Positions 1-11,667 of a DNA stretch of 64,000 nt are shown here, one piece after another. The position numbers were made by a program, and so were the translations under genes. The stretch comes from Mesostigma viride. Lineage: Eukaryota; Streptophyta; Mesostigmatophyceae; Mesostigmatales; Mesostigmataceae. Location of the stretch: positions 4,793,502 through 4,857,501 of the forward strand of contig RPFO01000213.1 in the NCBI GenBank assembly GCA_009746045.1, written 5' to 3'. Below the pieces are notes generated by a model that made no database searches, had not been told where the DNA came from, and saw nothing but the letters and a program-made list of their open reading frames with translations. Positions within the stretch are counted from its first letter, which is position 1. Each line of letters begins with the position of its first letter.

Positions 1-127
1 GGTGCATTAAGCGCAGGCTTTCGACCTTCCCTTTCAACACCAAACTACTCCATCATCTTGTGTAAGTTAGGGTCTTAGGGGCAGTGCAGCTTGTCTGGAC
101 GATAGATCATGCAGACAAGCACACGTG

Positions 128-285
128 ACCCTGACCGAAATGATTACCAAAAAAGGACAAATGATTACCGATTTTTACCGATGATTACACATGATTACAC
201 ATGATTACACGTACATGATTACCAAAAAAGGACAAATGATTACCGATTTTTACCGATGATTACACATGATTACATATGATTACAC
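128..285. repeat. ATGATTACAC-type short tandem repeat
   Basis: A roughly 10-bp motif (atgattacac, with variants ttaccgattt and aaaaaggacaa) is repeated irregularly in two similar blocks. It leads directly into the 152-bp array. No coding potential is seen here or in positions 1-127. Confidence 0.8.
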
Positions 286-288
286 CCC

Positions 289-896
289 CGTATTACATAG
301 GAAGGTGTAACTATGTACTCCACCCTATGTACTCCAAGAGTACATAGGGTGGCACACTATGTACTCCAAGAGTACATAGTCCGGAGTACATATGATCCGG
401 GATTTCCGAATAGGGGACTGCCGACGCGGTGAGACACGCCCGTATTACATAGGAAGGAGTGACTATGTACTCCACACTATGTACTCCAAGAGTACATAGG
501 GTGGCACACTATGTACTCCAAGAGTACATAGTCCGGAGTACATATGATCCGGGATTTCCGAATAGGGGACTGCCGACGCGGTGAGACACGCCCGTATTAC
601 ATAGGAAGGAGTGACTATGTACTCCACACTATGTACTCCAAGAGTACATAGGGTGGCACACTATGTACTCCAAGAGTACATAGTGTGGAGTACATATGAT
701 CCGGGATTTCCGATTAGGGGACTGCCGACGCGGTGAGACACGCCCGTATTACTTAGGAAGGAGTGACTATGTACTCCACACTATGTACTCCAAGAGTACA
801 TAGGGTGGCACACTATGTACTCCAAGAGTACATAGTGTGGAGTACATATGATCCGGGATTTCCGAATAGGGGACTGCCGAACTCGAGGCCCCCAGA
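289..896. repeat. 152-bp tandem array, four units, with internal hairpins
   Basis: The start motif cgtattac recurs at 289, 441, 593 and 745, an exact 152-bp period. Each unit holds ctatgtactc-caa-gagtacatag, a perfect 10-bp stem with a 3-nt loop, usually twice, so single strands could fold into a row of hairpins. The units are nearly identical, which suggests recent amplification. No ORF is associated. Confidence 0.93.
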
Positions 897-1892
897 GTAC
901 CAACTAGGCTGACTATCTAGGTACTCGAGTCACGACGCAGTGAGATACGCCAAGCCGCCCGAAGCAGATCTCTGCATGCGCCACGTGTAACGAGGGTTCT
1001 GCTTGCGAATTCGAATTGCGATGAGCCGTTGCAGACGCGCCGCCTAGATGTTTGAATTTCATCAACGAGCCTTGAACGAGCTGGTAAAGTTTGCCTGCCC
1101 TTGCATCACCTTGCGCTGGCTATGCCGATTGCAGTCCAGCCGACTGATAGTGGTGAAAGAATAAGCGCCCCCCTAAACCCGCATGATCACGATGCTTGAA
1201 GAAAAAAAAGCAAAAGGCGCACTAGGATGCATGACAAGCCCTTTTGGAGCCCCAGTTTAGCATGATTCGGTCATCCGTTTCCAGCCATCGGCAGCGCCAA
1301 CTCCGATACAGCTTACTATGGCGTAGTCGGTAGCCAGCTACACCGCTTTTCTTGCCTTTGTTACTACGTGCAAACTTCAATTCGTTACATCGTGCGCCTG
1401 CGGCATATTTAAGAAAGCGGCTGCAAGCGCACCTTGCTGAGCCAGGTACACAATGTCTTCAGTCAGCGACCGCGTATGCATGCCACGTTTAGTCGCATCG
1501 AGTCGCGTAGACAATGCGTTCCGGATTAAATTGTTCACCGTTCAATTGCTCAGCGCTGCCTGAATGCAGCGCGCTTTATTACTGATTCTGTCCTCTTTGC
1601 ATGCATTGCAGTCGATTGTATGTTATTTTCACGTTGTCCATCTTTCCACTCGCTTTCATTGTTTACCAGATACAAAAAGTCTCCCACGAGGTAGGCGACA
1701 CTTCAATCTCGCTTATTTTACACCTGGCACACCTGGGCTTCTCTGTATGTGCCGATGCCCATCGTAAGTTGTTGAACGTTTTTTGCCCTCCATGGTTGCC
1801 AATTTTACTAGGAGTTCTTAGGAGCTCTCTCTCCATTGACTTCTCTGTCTCTTTTGCTTTGGCCATGCCATGTTAGTGTAATGTCTTCCTTG
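897..1892. other. no gene recognised
   Basis: Unique-looking sequence without a supported gene. The short frames at 1564-1876 have no recognisable motif and overlap on both strands, so I do not call them. Confidence 0.5.
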
Positions 1893-3975
1893 CTGCCATG
1901 CTAGCGGGCCCACGTGCTTGTTCCTTGTCAAAGTAGGGAGGCTCGCGGGGTGGGTGGCTGGTCATGCTTGTACCTTATCAAGGGAGGGGCCCACGTAGGG
2001 TAGGTGGGTGGGCATGCGTGTACCTTGTCAAGGGAGGGATTCACGTATGGTAGGTGGGTGCACGAGCTTGGTCCTTGTCAAGAGGCACATACGTAGGGTA
2101 GGTGAGTGCACGTGCTTGTTACTGGTCAGGGGAGGCATGGATGTGGGGTAGGCATGTGCACGTGCTTATTCCTTGTCAAGGGAGGGACGCACGTAGTGTA
2201 GGTGAGTTCATGTGCTTGTTCCTTGTCAAAGGAGGGGTGCACACAGGGTGGGTGGGTGCACGTGCTCGTTCCTTGTCAAGGGAGGCATGCATGTGGGGTA
2301 GGCATGTGCACGTGCTTGTTTCATGTCAAGGGAGGGATGCAGGTAGGGTAGGTGGGTGGGCTTGCTTGTTCCTTGTCAAGGGAGGGATGCACGTACGGTA
2401 GATGAGTGCACATGCTTGTTCCTTGTCAAAGGAGGGGGGCATGTGGAGTAGGAATGTGCACATGGTTGTTCCATGTCAAGGGAGGGATGCAGGTAGGGTA
2501 GGTGGGTGGGCATGCTTGTACCTTATCAAGGGAGGGGCGGACATAGGGTTAGTGGGTGCACGTGCTTGTTCGATGTCAAAGGAGGGACGCATGTGGGGTA
2601 GGCATGTGCACATGCTTGTTCCATGTCACAGGAGGGATGCACGTAGGGTAGGTGGGTGCACGTGCTTGTTACTGGTCAGGGGAGGCATGGATGTGGGGTA
2701 GGCATGTGCACGTGCCTATTCCTTGTCAAGGGAGGGACGCGCGTAGTGTAGGTGAGTTCATGTGCTTGTTCCTTGTCAAAGGAGGGGTGCACACAGGGTG
2801 GGTGGGTGCACGTGCTCGTTCGATTCTTGTCAAGGGAGGCATGCATGTGGGGTAGGCATGTGCACGTGCTTGTTCCTTGTCAAAGGAGGGGTGCACATAG
2901 GGTAGGTGGGTGCACGTGCCCGTTCGATTCTTGTCAAGGGAGGCATGCATGTGGGGTGGGGCATGTGCACGTGCTTGTTCCTTGTCAAGGGAGGGACGCA
3001 CGTAGTGTAGGTGAGTTCATGTGCTTGTTCCTTGTCAAAGGAGGGGTGCACATAGGGTGGGTGGGTGCACGTGCTCGTTCCTTGTCAAGGGAGGCATGCA
3101 TGTGGGGTAGGCATGTGCACGTGCTTGTTTCATGTCAAGGGAGGGATGCAGGTAGGGTAGGTGGGTGGGCTTGCTTGTTCCTTGTCAAGGGAGGGATGCA
3201 CGTGCGGTAGATGAGTGCACATGCTTGTTCCTTGTCAAAGGAGGGGGGCATGTGGAGTAGGAATGTGCACATGGTTGTTCCATGTCGAGGGAGGGATGCA
3301 GGTAGGGTAGGTGGGTGGGCATGCTTGTACCTTATCAAGGGAGGGGCGGACATCGGGTAGGTGGGTGCACGTGCTTGGTCCTTGCCAAGGGAGGGATTCA
3401 CGTACGGTAGGTGAGTGCACATGCGTGTTCCTTGTCGAAGGAGGGGGGCACTTAGGGTAGGTGGGTGCACGTGCTTGTTGCTTGTCAAGAGGCACGTACA
3501 TAGGGTTGGTGGGTGCACGTGCTTGTTCCGTGTCACAGGAGGGATGCACGTAGGGTAGGTGGGTGCACGTGCTTGTTACTGGTCAGGGGAGGCATGGATG
3601 TGGGGTAGGCATGTGCACGTGCCTATTCCTTGTCAAGGGAGGGACGCGCGTAGTGTAGGTGAGTTCATGTGCTTGTTCCTTGTCAAAGGAGGGGTGCACA
3701 CAGGGTGGGTGGGTGCACGTGCTCGTTCGATTCTTGTCAAGGGAGGCATGCATGTGGGGTAGGCATGTACACGTGCTTGTTCCTTGTCAAAGGAGGGGTG
3801 CACATAGGGTAGGTGGGTGCACGTGCCCGTTCGATTCTTGTCAAGGGAGGCATGCATGTGGGGTAGGGCATGTGCACGTGCTTGTTCCTTGTCAAGGGAG
3901 GGACACAACAGGGTATGTGGGTGGTTTTGCTGGTTCCTTGCCATGGGAGGGACGTAATAGGGTAGGTGAGTGCAC
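1893..3975. repeat. about 50-bp minisatellite with a longer-range (about 907-bp) repeat
   Basis: Some 40 units of about 50 bp share a core like tgcacgtgcttgttccttg followed by tcaagggagggatgcacg. Because the unit is not a multiple of three, all frames stay partly open and give look-alike ORFs on both strands. Superimposed is a longer repeat: the block starting near 2640 recurs near 3547 almost unchanged, with a third, less similar start near 2090. This indicates unequal exchange of multi-unit blocks. Confidence 0.93.
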
Positions 3976-3979
3976 GCAT

Positions 3980-4290
3980 CATTTTTTTCCTTATTCTCAG
4001 CCCATCAACTAGAACTTTCAGCTGCCAGTCCTCACTAGTCTACGACCGTAACTGCATTCGGGTTCATGTTAAATACGTTGCGTTTTTCTTGGACGGCATG
4101 GAAGATGCTGTCATTTTCAAGAGAGGGATGCACGTACGTATTGGTGGTGGTGCACGCATCGTCCCTTTTCTTACTAGTTGCCTGTGTACTAGAAATTTCA
4201 ACTGCTATTCCTCGCTACCGTATGGCCGTAACTGCATTCGGGGCATTTTGCGTTTTTTATGAGTGCGTGACAGTTGCTGTCTTACTTGGA
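3980..4290. repeat. two-copy tandem duplication, about 180 bp
   Basis: The segment around 4009-4060 (motif cgtaactgcattcgggg) is repeated around 4189-4240. Each copy is followed by a piece resembling the preceding minisatellite (gagagggatgcacgta), so the copies look like the decayed edge of that array. Confidence 0.75.
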
Positions 4291-4729
4291 CAAAGGCGGA
4301 ATGAACTGCAGGCAATCCGGAATGATTAAGACGGGAAGTTGGTCAACTCGCACCAAAAGCGGAGCCGCCACATGGACGGCGGTACCTTTCAAATCAACAT
4401 GGGCGATTACCCCTGGCCGAGCGGACTTGAGGGTGACAACAGCTTCAAGACGCCACCCTCATCGGCCAAGGTTCTACTGCCGTAACGGCTTAATTTATTA
4501 CCTAAGATGTTCCGTGAACTTCATGTGCGTCATCTCCACGATTTCATCATGAAGCCCACGTTGACAACATCGGATGGAAGTGATTCGTGCAATTGATTAT
4601 TAATGACTTCTTAAACATTTTAATGAAATGCCTAATTCAAAAATGCATCTTGAAAAGCACCATATCATGCAAGCCACTCACCATAGCCGGGGTCAATGCA
4701 TTTTAGAATTCGGGGCCATAACCCGGACA

Positions 4730-5215
4730 GGCTGCGTTGTAGGCATGGGTTACTACTATTACTGGGGCATAACCGGCCCCGTAACCACCGCAGTAGCCAG
4801 GGTCAACTACTGGCCGTAACTACTGCAGGTTACGGGACGGTTGACGGACCCGTAACCAGGCCAGTAGCCAGGCCCGGTTATCAGAACTGGTCCCGTAACC
4901 ATGCCGGTAACCCATCCCGGTTCTCAGAACTGGTCCCGTAACCATGCCAGTTTACCGCCCGGTAACTTCTACTTGGGCCGTAACCATGACCGTAACCCAG
5001 ATAGGTTACGGGCATGGTTACGGCTCCGGTAAAAGTTACCGCCCAGTAAACGTTCCGGTAACTATTACCGCCCGGTAACCATTACCGGCCGGTATTTAGT
5101 CTGTCGCGTTTAAGGTTACCGGCCGGTAACCTGGCCGGTAACCATAAACGTACATGGTTACTGGCCAGTAACCGCCCCGGTAACCTCAACCGGGGCGTTT
5201 ACGCCCCGTAAAATT
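4730..5215. repeat. CCGGTAAC / GGTTACGG motif cluster
   Basis: Dozens of near-palindromic ggtaac, cggtaac and gttaccgg motifs occur in both orientations (for example ccggccggtaacc). Spacing is irregular, so this is a degenerate array rather than a clean satellite. No gene is seen. Confidence 0.8.
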
Positions 5216-5219
5216 AACT

Positions 5220-6080
5220 CCTAGTGGAGTCGCTGCGTACCTGCCGTGGGAAGGAGGGAGGTGGTACACAAAAACCGTACAGGTGGTACACAACTGCAGC
5301 CAGCACAACAGCGAGTCGCTGCGTACCTGCCGTGGGAAGGAGGGGGGTGCTACACAAATATCCGACCTATATATTAGCGATAGCCGCCGCCTATTAAACA
5401 GGTCCTATTCATCACGAGCGTCAACGCCCCGTCATCGCCCCGTCATCGCCCGGCCGAGGGCCTTAACCTGTTAACTGTTTATTCGGAGTGATAGTCAACG
5501 ACCTATACTACCAATAGCTGCCGCATATCAAACATCGGTTTTTCATCGGGCCCGTCGAGGGCGATGACGGTGACGGTCGTCACCGTCATCGCCCTCGACG
5601 GGCCAACATCTAAACTCTTCTCTTAATCAACAATCTATATTACCAATAGCCGCCGCCTATCAAACAGATCCTATTCATCACGCGCGTCAACGCCCCGTCA
5701 TCGCCCCGTCATCGCCCCGTGATCGCCATGCCGAGCCAGCCGAGGGCCAACCTCTTAGTTAACTCTTTACATTTGTATTCGGAGTAGTAGTCAACGACCT
5801 ATATTACCAATAGCCGCCGCATATCAAAAAGGTCGTATTCATGACGCCCGTCGAGGGCGATGACGGTGACGCCGTCACCGTCATCGCCCACGGGCCAACA
5901 TCTAAACTCTTCTCTTAATCAACAATCTATATTACCAATAGCCGCCGCCTGTCAAACAGATCCTATTCATCACGCGCGTCAACGCCCCGTCATCGCCCCG
6001 TCATCGCCCCGTCATCGCTCCGTGATCGCCATGCCGACTGCCGAGGGCCAACCTCTTAACTCTTTATTCGGAGTAATAGT
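5220..6080. repeat. 292-bp tandem repeat with inner 10-bp (cgtcatcgcc) repeats
   Basis: The motif accaatagc..ccgc recurs at about 5503, 5640, 5803 and 5932. The larger unit repeats with a spacing near 292 bp (5500 to 5790, 5634 to 5926). Inside it ccccgtcatcg is iterated, and gagggcgatgacggtgac faces its reverse complement, making a long hairpin near 5560-5600 and again near 5850-5890. Confidence 0.85.
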
Positions 6081-7558
6081 TAACTGCCGGCATTGCCATA
6101 CAAGAAGAAGCTCTCGATCCTAGGTATAGACTACCTCGGGTATCATCATCGTAATTGCTAGCATCGAGATCATTCATACCTACCGACGATGGCCAGCTTC
6201 AAAAGAAAAATGTCGACCAACAGACAGGACCTATCGCCGGGAACCCTCAAGGCAATAAGGGCGAGACAGGCTTTCACCGTTAAGTAAAGTTGTCCACATC
6301 GTGCTAAGGAATTTGTGCTAATCTATGAGTACCTATATGGACACTTTGTCGCATTTTTTACATGGCAAATAAGCGATGTATGTGTCATGTAGGCTGCCAT
6401 TGGTGCATGCATGCATGGGCCAGCAATGATGGTCAGAGGTACATTGTGCCTATGAGATAACCATCGATTTGTTGATCAGCAAGTGATTCATTACGTGAGA
6501 CAACAATATGTTTGGGGGCTAAGCTTCTTACATTGGTCACATGGTCCGCCATAATTGTTTTCTTATGTGTTTAAGGTTAGGGCTCTGTTCATGACTGAAC
6601 GTCATGAACGCGCTCTATTCATGACATTGATTAATTGATTTTAATTAGTCTCATGTCCATGTTGGGGGACCGGGATCTCTGAATTCCCCAAAGAAGATAT
6701 AGTGGAAGTCCCCCAAGACGTCAATATCCGTCAAGACGTCAATAACTACATGTATGTCCACAGCTCAGCTAGTAGTCTAAAATATGGGCCTCGAGCTAAT
6801 CTTGCACGCAAGCAATGCCTATCATCAAGGATGAATTAATGCCTATCAACAAGGAGACAATCATGCTTGTTAAATTTCCTAGGACCCACAACTGGGGGGT
6901 CGTAGTCTTTGACAATGTCCGCCTGGGCAACGCTACTAATCCTACATATCCGAGGTCCCATGTATGAATAAGAGGGGTTGAGCGGATGACGCCAACAGTG
7001 TCTGTGCTCTGCATGTCAGCTAAAATCATATCGCGGAGACAAACATATGGCGGTATGTCCAATGTTGGCCACTGCGTCGCCTAACAGGTTGTTACATGGT
7101 CGGCAAGGGCCTGACCATGTAAGAAGATATCTCCCTGGCTGGCCAGTCCACAAGGAACCAGCAGGGACCTCATCTGAATCAACCTGATTTATTAACTAAC
7201 TACTTAATTCATTTATTAAACTCATGCCCCCATTAGGGAGTCAAGGAGCATTAGTTAACCCCGATTCATTCATTAATTAATTATTTAAACACGTGCTCCC
7301 GTTGGGGAGTCACGGAGCACCGAAGTGCTTTTAATCCCTGTGTGTGCACAACAGGAGAAAGGGCAGAGACCCCCACTCTCCTTCATGCCTAAGGCATGCC
7401 ACAGCTGCATTCGGGAACGCTAGCTAAACGGACACGCTAACGATCCGGCAATCTGTGGGTGCAATAAGACTCATGTGAGCATGGCATAACACTAGGAGCG
7501 TGGGCAAGTAATCTCATCATAGCCAGGACGTAGCATGGCTGTACTAGGACTATACCCC
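6081..7558. other. no supported gene; dispersed-repeat fragments
   Basis: A, T-rich stretch without a convincing gene. A minus-strand frame at 6796-7062 (88 codons) has no recognisable motif and I cannot support it. Around 7190-7320 the repeated attaattaatt plus cgttggggagtcacgg motif belongs to a family also seen near 8850, 25010, 27960 and 43600. Confidence 0.4.
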
Positions 7559-8366
7559 GATGGATGGATGGATGGATGGATGGATGGATGGATGGATGGA
7601 TGGATGGATGGATGGATGGATGGATGGATGGATGGATGGATGGATGGATGGATGGATGGATGGATGGATGGATGGATGGATGGATGGATGGATGGATGGA
7701 TGGATGGATGGATGGATGGATGGATGGATGGATGGATGGATGGATGGATGGATGGATGGATGGATGGATGGATGGATGGATGGATGGATGGATGGATGGA
7801 TGGATGGATGGATGGATGGATGGATGGATGGATGGATGGATGGATGGATGGATGGATGGATGGATGGATGGATGGATGGATGGATGGATGGATGGATGGA
7901 TGGATGGATGGATGGATGGATGGATGGATGGATGGATGGATGGATGGATGGATGGATGGATGGATGGATGGATGGATGGATGGATGGATGGATGGATGGA
8001 TGGATGGATGGATGGATGGATGGATGGATGGATGGATGGATGGATGGATGGATGGATGGATGGATGGATGGATGGATGGATGGATGGATGGATGGATGGA
8101 TGGATGGATGGATGGATGGATGGATGGATGGATGGATGGATGGATGGATGGATGGATGGATGGATGGATGGATGGATGGATGGATGGATGGATGGATGGA
8201 TGGATGGATGGATGGATGGATGGATGGATGGATGGATGGATGGATGGATGGATGGATGGATGGATGGATGGATGGATGGATGGATGGATGGATGGATGGA
8301 TGGATGGATGGATGGATGGATGGATGGATGGATGGATGGATGGATGGATGGATGGATGGATGGATG
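7559..8366. repeat. (GGAT)n microsatellite, about 202 copies
   Basis: A perfect tetranucleotide tract of about 808 bp, with no interruption that I can see. Five long open frames run through it on both strands only because 4-bp units cycle all frames without making a stop. They are not genes. Confidence 0.98.
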
Positions 8367-8601
8367 TCAGGCTTGTCTTACATGATGCAGTGGAACTTTG
8401 GTGCTGGAGGGTTAATTGTGGCCCGGTCTGGTTTAGCTTCAGTGCTCTCATGGCGGCCTTCATTTGTAATTATTTGAATGCATGCCCATTGGGCCATGCA
8501 TAGTGTATATTTTTTACGCATGCACGCCCATTATGTATCGCTGGGTCCATCCCATCAATGCTTGTTTATTGCCAGGTCTGGTGTAAGTAAGTTAGTGCTA
8601 T

Positions 8602-9000
8602 CTAGTCTACAAAATCCTCACTACACTTCTCCCCAAAGCGCCCCTTCCGCTTTGGGGGAGGGGGCTTACCCACATGGGCTGGCGTGTGAGCCGGGACATT
8701 GGTCTTCCACCTCTTCTTGTTCTGCATAGGAACAGAGAGCGAAGAAATGCGGTGTGGGGACCCCTTCTCGTGGTAATGCGTTACATGTACTCCCCACCGG
8801 GCTTTGCTCTTCATGGGTTCATAAAGACAACAATTATTCAGTAAGAATTTAATAAATTAGGAACATATATCCGTTGGGAGTCACTGTTACACATATACCT
8901 GAAAAGGGGCATATGATTTTAAATACATTCTGAGCTACAACCTGCACGTGCATGGGTTTAGTTAACTGGCACCTATACTAGAGGCCTGACATGGGGTGGA
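8602..9000 (-). mobile_element. dispersed element, copy 1 (conserved KKRWKT ORF end plus tail)
   Basis: The minus-strand frame 8602-8814 ends in a lysine/proline-rich peptide with motifs KKRWKT and VGKPPPPKRKGRF. The same C-terminus occurs on the minus strand at 24711-24902, although much of the flanking DNA differs. In both places a second conserved block follows at higher coordinates (8840-9000; 25003-25230), with ccgttggg, acacatat.cctgaga and attctgagctacaacctgc. Order and orientation match, so these are two copies of one element. The peptide family is not recognised; the basic tail could bind nucleic acid. Confidence 0.6.
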
Positions 9001-9917
9001 GCTTCAGTGCTTCCCCGCCTTCTCCTTCTCCCACACTAGGTGCTCCGCGTCCTTCTTCTCCGGCCCTGCCCATGGGTGCACCGGCCCCGCCTCCTCCTTC
9101 TCCTCACGGGACGATTCGCGCTCCACGCATGGCTGCAGCATCAGTTAGCACGGGCAAGACATAGCAGTAACCGCGCTATGGCTGTTCTAGCACCAGCCTA
9201 GCAGACTGCCATGATCACTCAGCAAACCCACGACAGCTAAACCCTTGGCTGTCACAACCAGTCCATGCATCATTAAGTATGGGTACAGGGAAAGCTTCCC
9301 GCATATCCATGGCCATATGGATGGCAGCAACACAACGACTTGCCCCCTAGCCCCCCGTGCACACACAAAAACGTGGGTCGTGGCTTCCACGCCCCATCCG
9401 CCATGCATGACAGCGCGTACCTTACTCGCATTCACACCGGGCTGCATCCCAGCGCCGTTGCTGTCCCCATGTGACACGTCGGCTGATTAAGCAGATACAC
9501 AGCAGAGTCTGATGTAAACCGCTAAACCCCAAACCCATGCAGACCACAGTCAAGGACGCGTGCATGTCAAGCCATGCCAATTGTGAACCGTACAGCAATT
9601 TACTTTTCAAGCCTGAAGAGGTGGATAGCAGATACTAGCCTGGAAGAGGTTACAGGGGCACATGTCCATTAGCGAGCGGAACAACACAGCATACACCCTA
9701 CAAGCGTACCGCACAATGTCCTCCTGCAATTGTCTGCAGATCTCCCAATGCCGCAGACATCTCCACTGCTCTCATGGCGATTGCAAATGCTTCATGCCGC
9801 TGACATCTCCACTGCTCTCATGGCGATTGCAAATGCTTGATGCCGCACCTCTGCTTACAGCAGAAAAGCTTCCTCCGGGCGAGGCACCTGACTGGAACCA
9901 ACACCCATTCCTTGGCT
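9001..9917. other. no supported gene; short tandem duplication inside
   Basis: Contains a near-exact duplication at about 9760-9840 (gctctcatggcgattgcaaatgctt twice, spacing about 50 bp). Overlapping frames on both strands show no motif. A bounding CACTA terminus for the transposase-bearing element to the right was looked for here and not found. Confidence 0.4.
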
Positions 9918-10340
9918 TCACAACGTGGCCATGACAGCATCGTGAATCTGCTTCGCCAACGCCCACACTTCAGGACCCGCGCCCTGCACCGCCATGGCCA
10001 CAGGCTGCACCGCTGCAATCGATGCAGCATTCACTGCCTGCGCCGCACCATGTACTGCATGCACGAAAGCCAATCCTGGCTCGGTTATCATGGTCTTGCC
10101 CGATTCCTGCTTCTTCTTCTTCTTCGATGCGGTCATGCGCACTTTATACCCCTTCCTCTCCAAGCACGCCTTCAGCACCTGGCTCGTGCGGTGCTGAATA
10201 TGCTTCTGAAGGCGCGCCTTCTAAACACGAAATGTTGGCAATGTATGATTCCCAAACGGCATGATAGGCACATAATCAGTCCCATTAATTGCTTTGCGGC
10301 AGTCAATGCACCAGAACACCTGTTGAAAAAAGAAGGTTAT
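9918..10340 (-). pseudogene. minus-strand coding block (basic, helical; CxxC) with in-frame TAG
   Basis: Downstream of a good acceptor (cttttttcaacag, about 10320) one frame reads VFWCIDCRKAING..., a CxxC pair. It meets TAG near 10221 and continues in the same frame as KARLQKHIQHRTSQ..., a KKKKK run and an alanine-rich stretch to a stop near 9918. Coding character is the same on both sides of TAG, so this is best read as a nonsense mutation in a once-functional exon. Neighbouring blocks on the same strand (10440-10590 and 11668-12416) may belong to the same gene. Function not recognised. Confidence 0.45.
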
Positions 10341-10434
10341 GCACGCTAGCGATTACCCGCGGCAAGAAGCAATCAACACGCCTCGCTAACAACTGCAACC
10401 ACAATGTAATTCATGACGGGCCACTCACCGCTAC

Positions 10435-10595
10435 CCTGCTCTCCTGCTTCAATGTCTCCCCATTCTCAAGGCCTCCATTGTAAACCTCTCCGTCTTCACC
10501 ATCGTCATCGTCTTCCTCTTCCTCCACTCCGACGTATCCGTGTTTCCTTTTCCTAAGATACCTAGGGTTGTTCAAGTCGTATGTGCGGCGTTGGC
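10435..10595 (-). CDS. acidic exon of unrecognised minus-strand gene
   Basis: Reads CQRRTYDLNNPRYLRKRKHG, then a run of acidic residues (EEEEDDDDGEDGE), then a donor-like gtagcg. Its 3' end is in phase 0 with the next acceptor near 10320, which supports splicing to the CxxC exon. The 5' end near tgttggaag is uncertain. The basic patch followed by an acidic run is typical of nuclear proteins, but no family is assigned. Confidence 0.4.
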
Positions 10596-10920
10596 ACACT
10601 TCCAACAAAATTTTGGCCGCCTCTACCCATTACCATTTATTCGTACTATCATAACATATCCAGGCGTTTGAAAAATCATTCCCTCGTTCGAACTTCTACC
10701 CCTGGGCGTCCATGACGAGGCAGTCACGACGGGACGCAGATGCACAAAAATAAAACAAGGCGACATCCCTTCAATCATTGACCAAAAAACAGAATACGCG
10801 CAGAACTTGGATTTCAACACCACGCACCCATTACCAGCGAGCACGGCTGGCCTGCAACCGCCATCATTTCATAACCAGAAGCCAGGGCCCACACTCCATC
10901 CCGTTACCTCATCTTCCACG

Positions 10921-11028
10921 CACGGCTTCCGCTGCTTCCCTCTGCTCTTTCGCATTCTCCGCCAGCAACCTCGCCTTCTCCTCGTCCAACAATCCACTAA
11001 GAATAAAATCCCCTCTATTGGACGCCAT
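10921..11028 (-). CDS. possible short helical exon beginning with ATG
   Basis: ATG at 11028 opens a 34-36 codon stretch, MASNRGDFILSGLLDEEKAR followed by LLAENAKEQREAAEA, before a donor-like gtgcgt. The composition (E, A, K, L, R) predicts a coiled helix. It may be the start of a gene that continues into 10595-9918, or an internal exon of one beginning at 12.4 kb. Phases do not settle this. Confidence 0.3.
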
Positions 11029-11667
11029 TCAGACGAACTTTGCTAGCGTCTTTTCACCGGCCCCAGCACACATAATCTATAGCCGCTTAATGACAACGGC
11101 CGACAACGACAACTGCTGAATAGGCGAAAAAGGCTGATAACTACATTTTTATATTTCGCTGCATTTGCTAATAGACACGCACGTTCTCCCACTTCTCCAT
11201 TACAATATAATTATCCATCTGGCCGTGTACAGGCAAAGATCCCCGAAGTAACTTACTGAAACGTATCTTACAGCATCGGATCACTGGCACCTAATCTACA
11301 GGTGGTAGATTACCAACCAAGACCCGTCGCGGTAATTTACTCTGTCGGTAATGTACTACCAAAGATGTGCAGTCGTAACGTTACTTTTACTTACGGCTAG
11401 TAAAATTACTACCTATCATCCTACGTAGTAATGATTACGGCGTTGGATCTCACGCCTCGGATCTAGGTAGTAAGATAAGACCTCGTAATTTACGCCTCGG
11501 ATGCTTTTTACCACCCTCGGACGAAAAGTATAGTGTAGCGGCAAGTACACATTTTACTCCAATACTAATGGTGCCGGATCAGAAAATATTGCATGCATGA
11601 AGTTCGGTTGCCTTTGCATCGGGAAAAGAAAAGCATTCAGTTCGAATAAGTCCAATGTAGAGCTTAG

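Noticed and set aside
1893-3975. CRISPR-like array
   Set aside because: The units are contiguous and drift gradually; there are no unique spacers, no cas genes, and the genome is eukaryotic.
7492-8503. Long ORFs (about 300 codons) on both strands, such as repeats of WMDG and HPSI
   Set aside because: They are translations of a pure (GGAT)n tract; a 4-bp unit without stops opens every frame.
10221-10223. Reassigned TAG codon (as in some ulvophyte algae)
   Set aside because: The LINE frame in this window ends naturally at TAG, and no other clear gene needs TAG as sense; a nonsense mutation is simpler.
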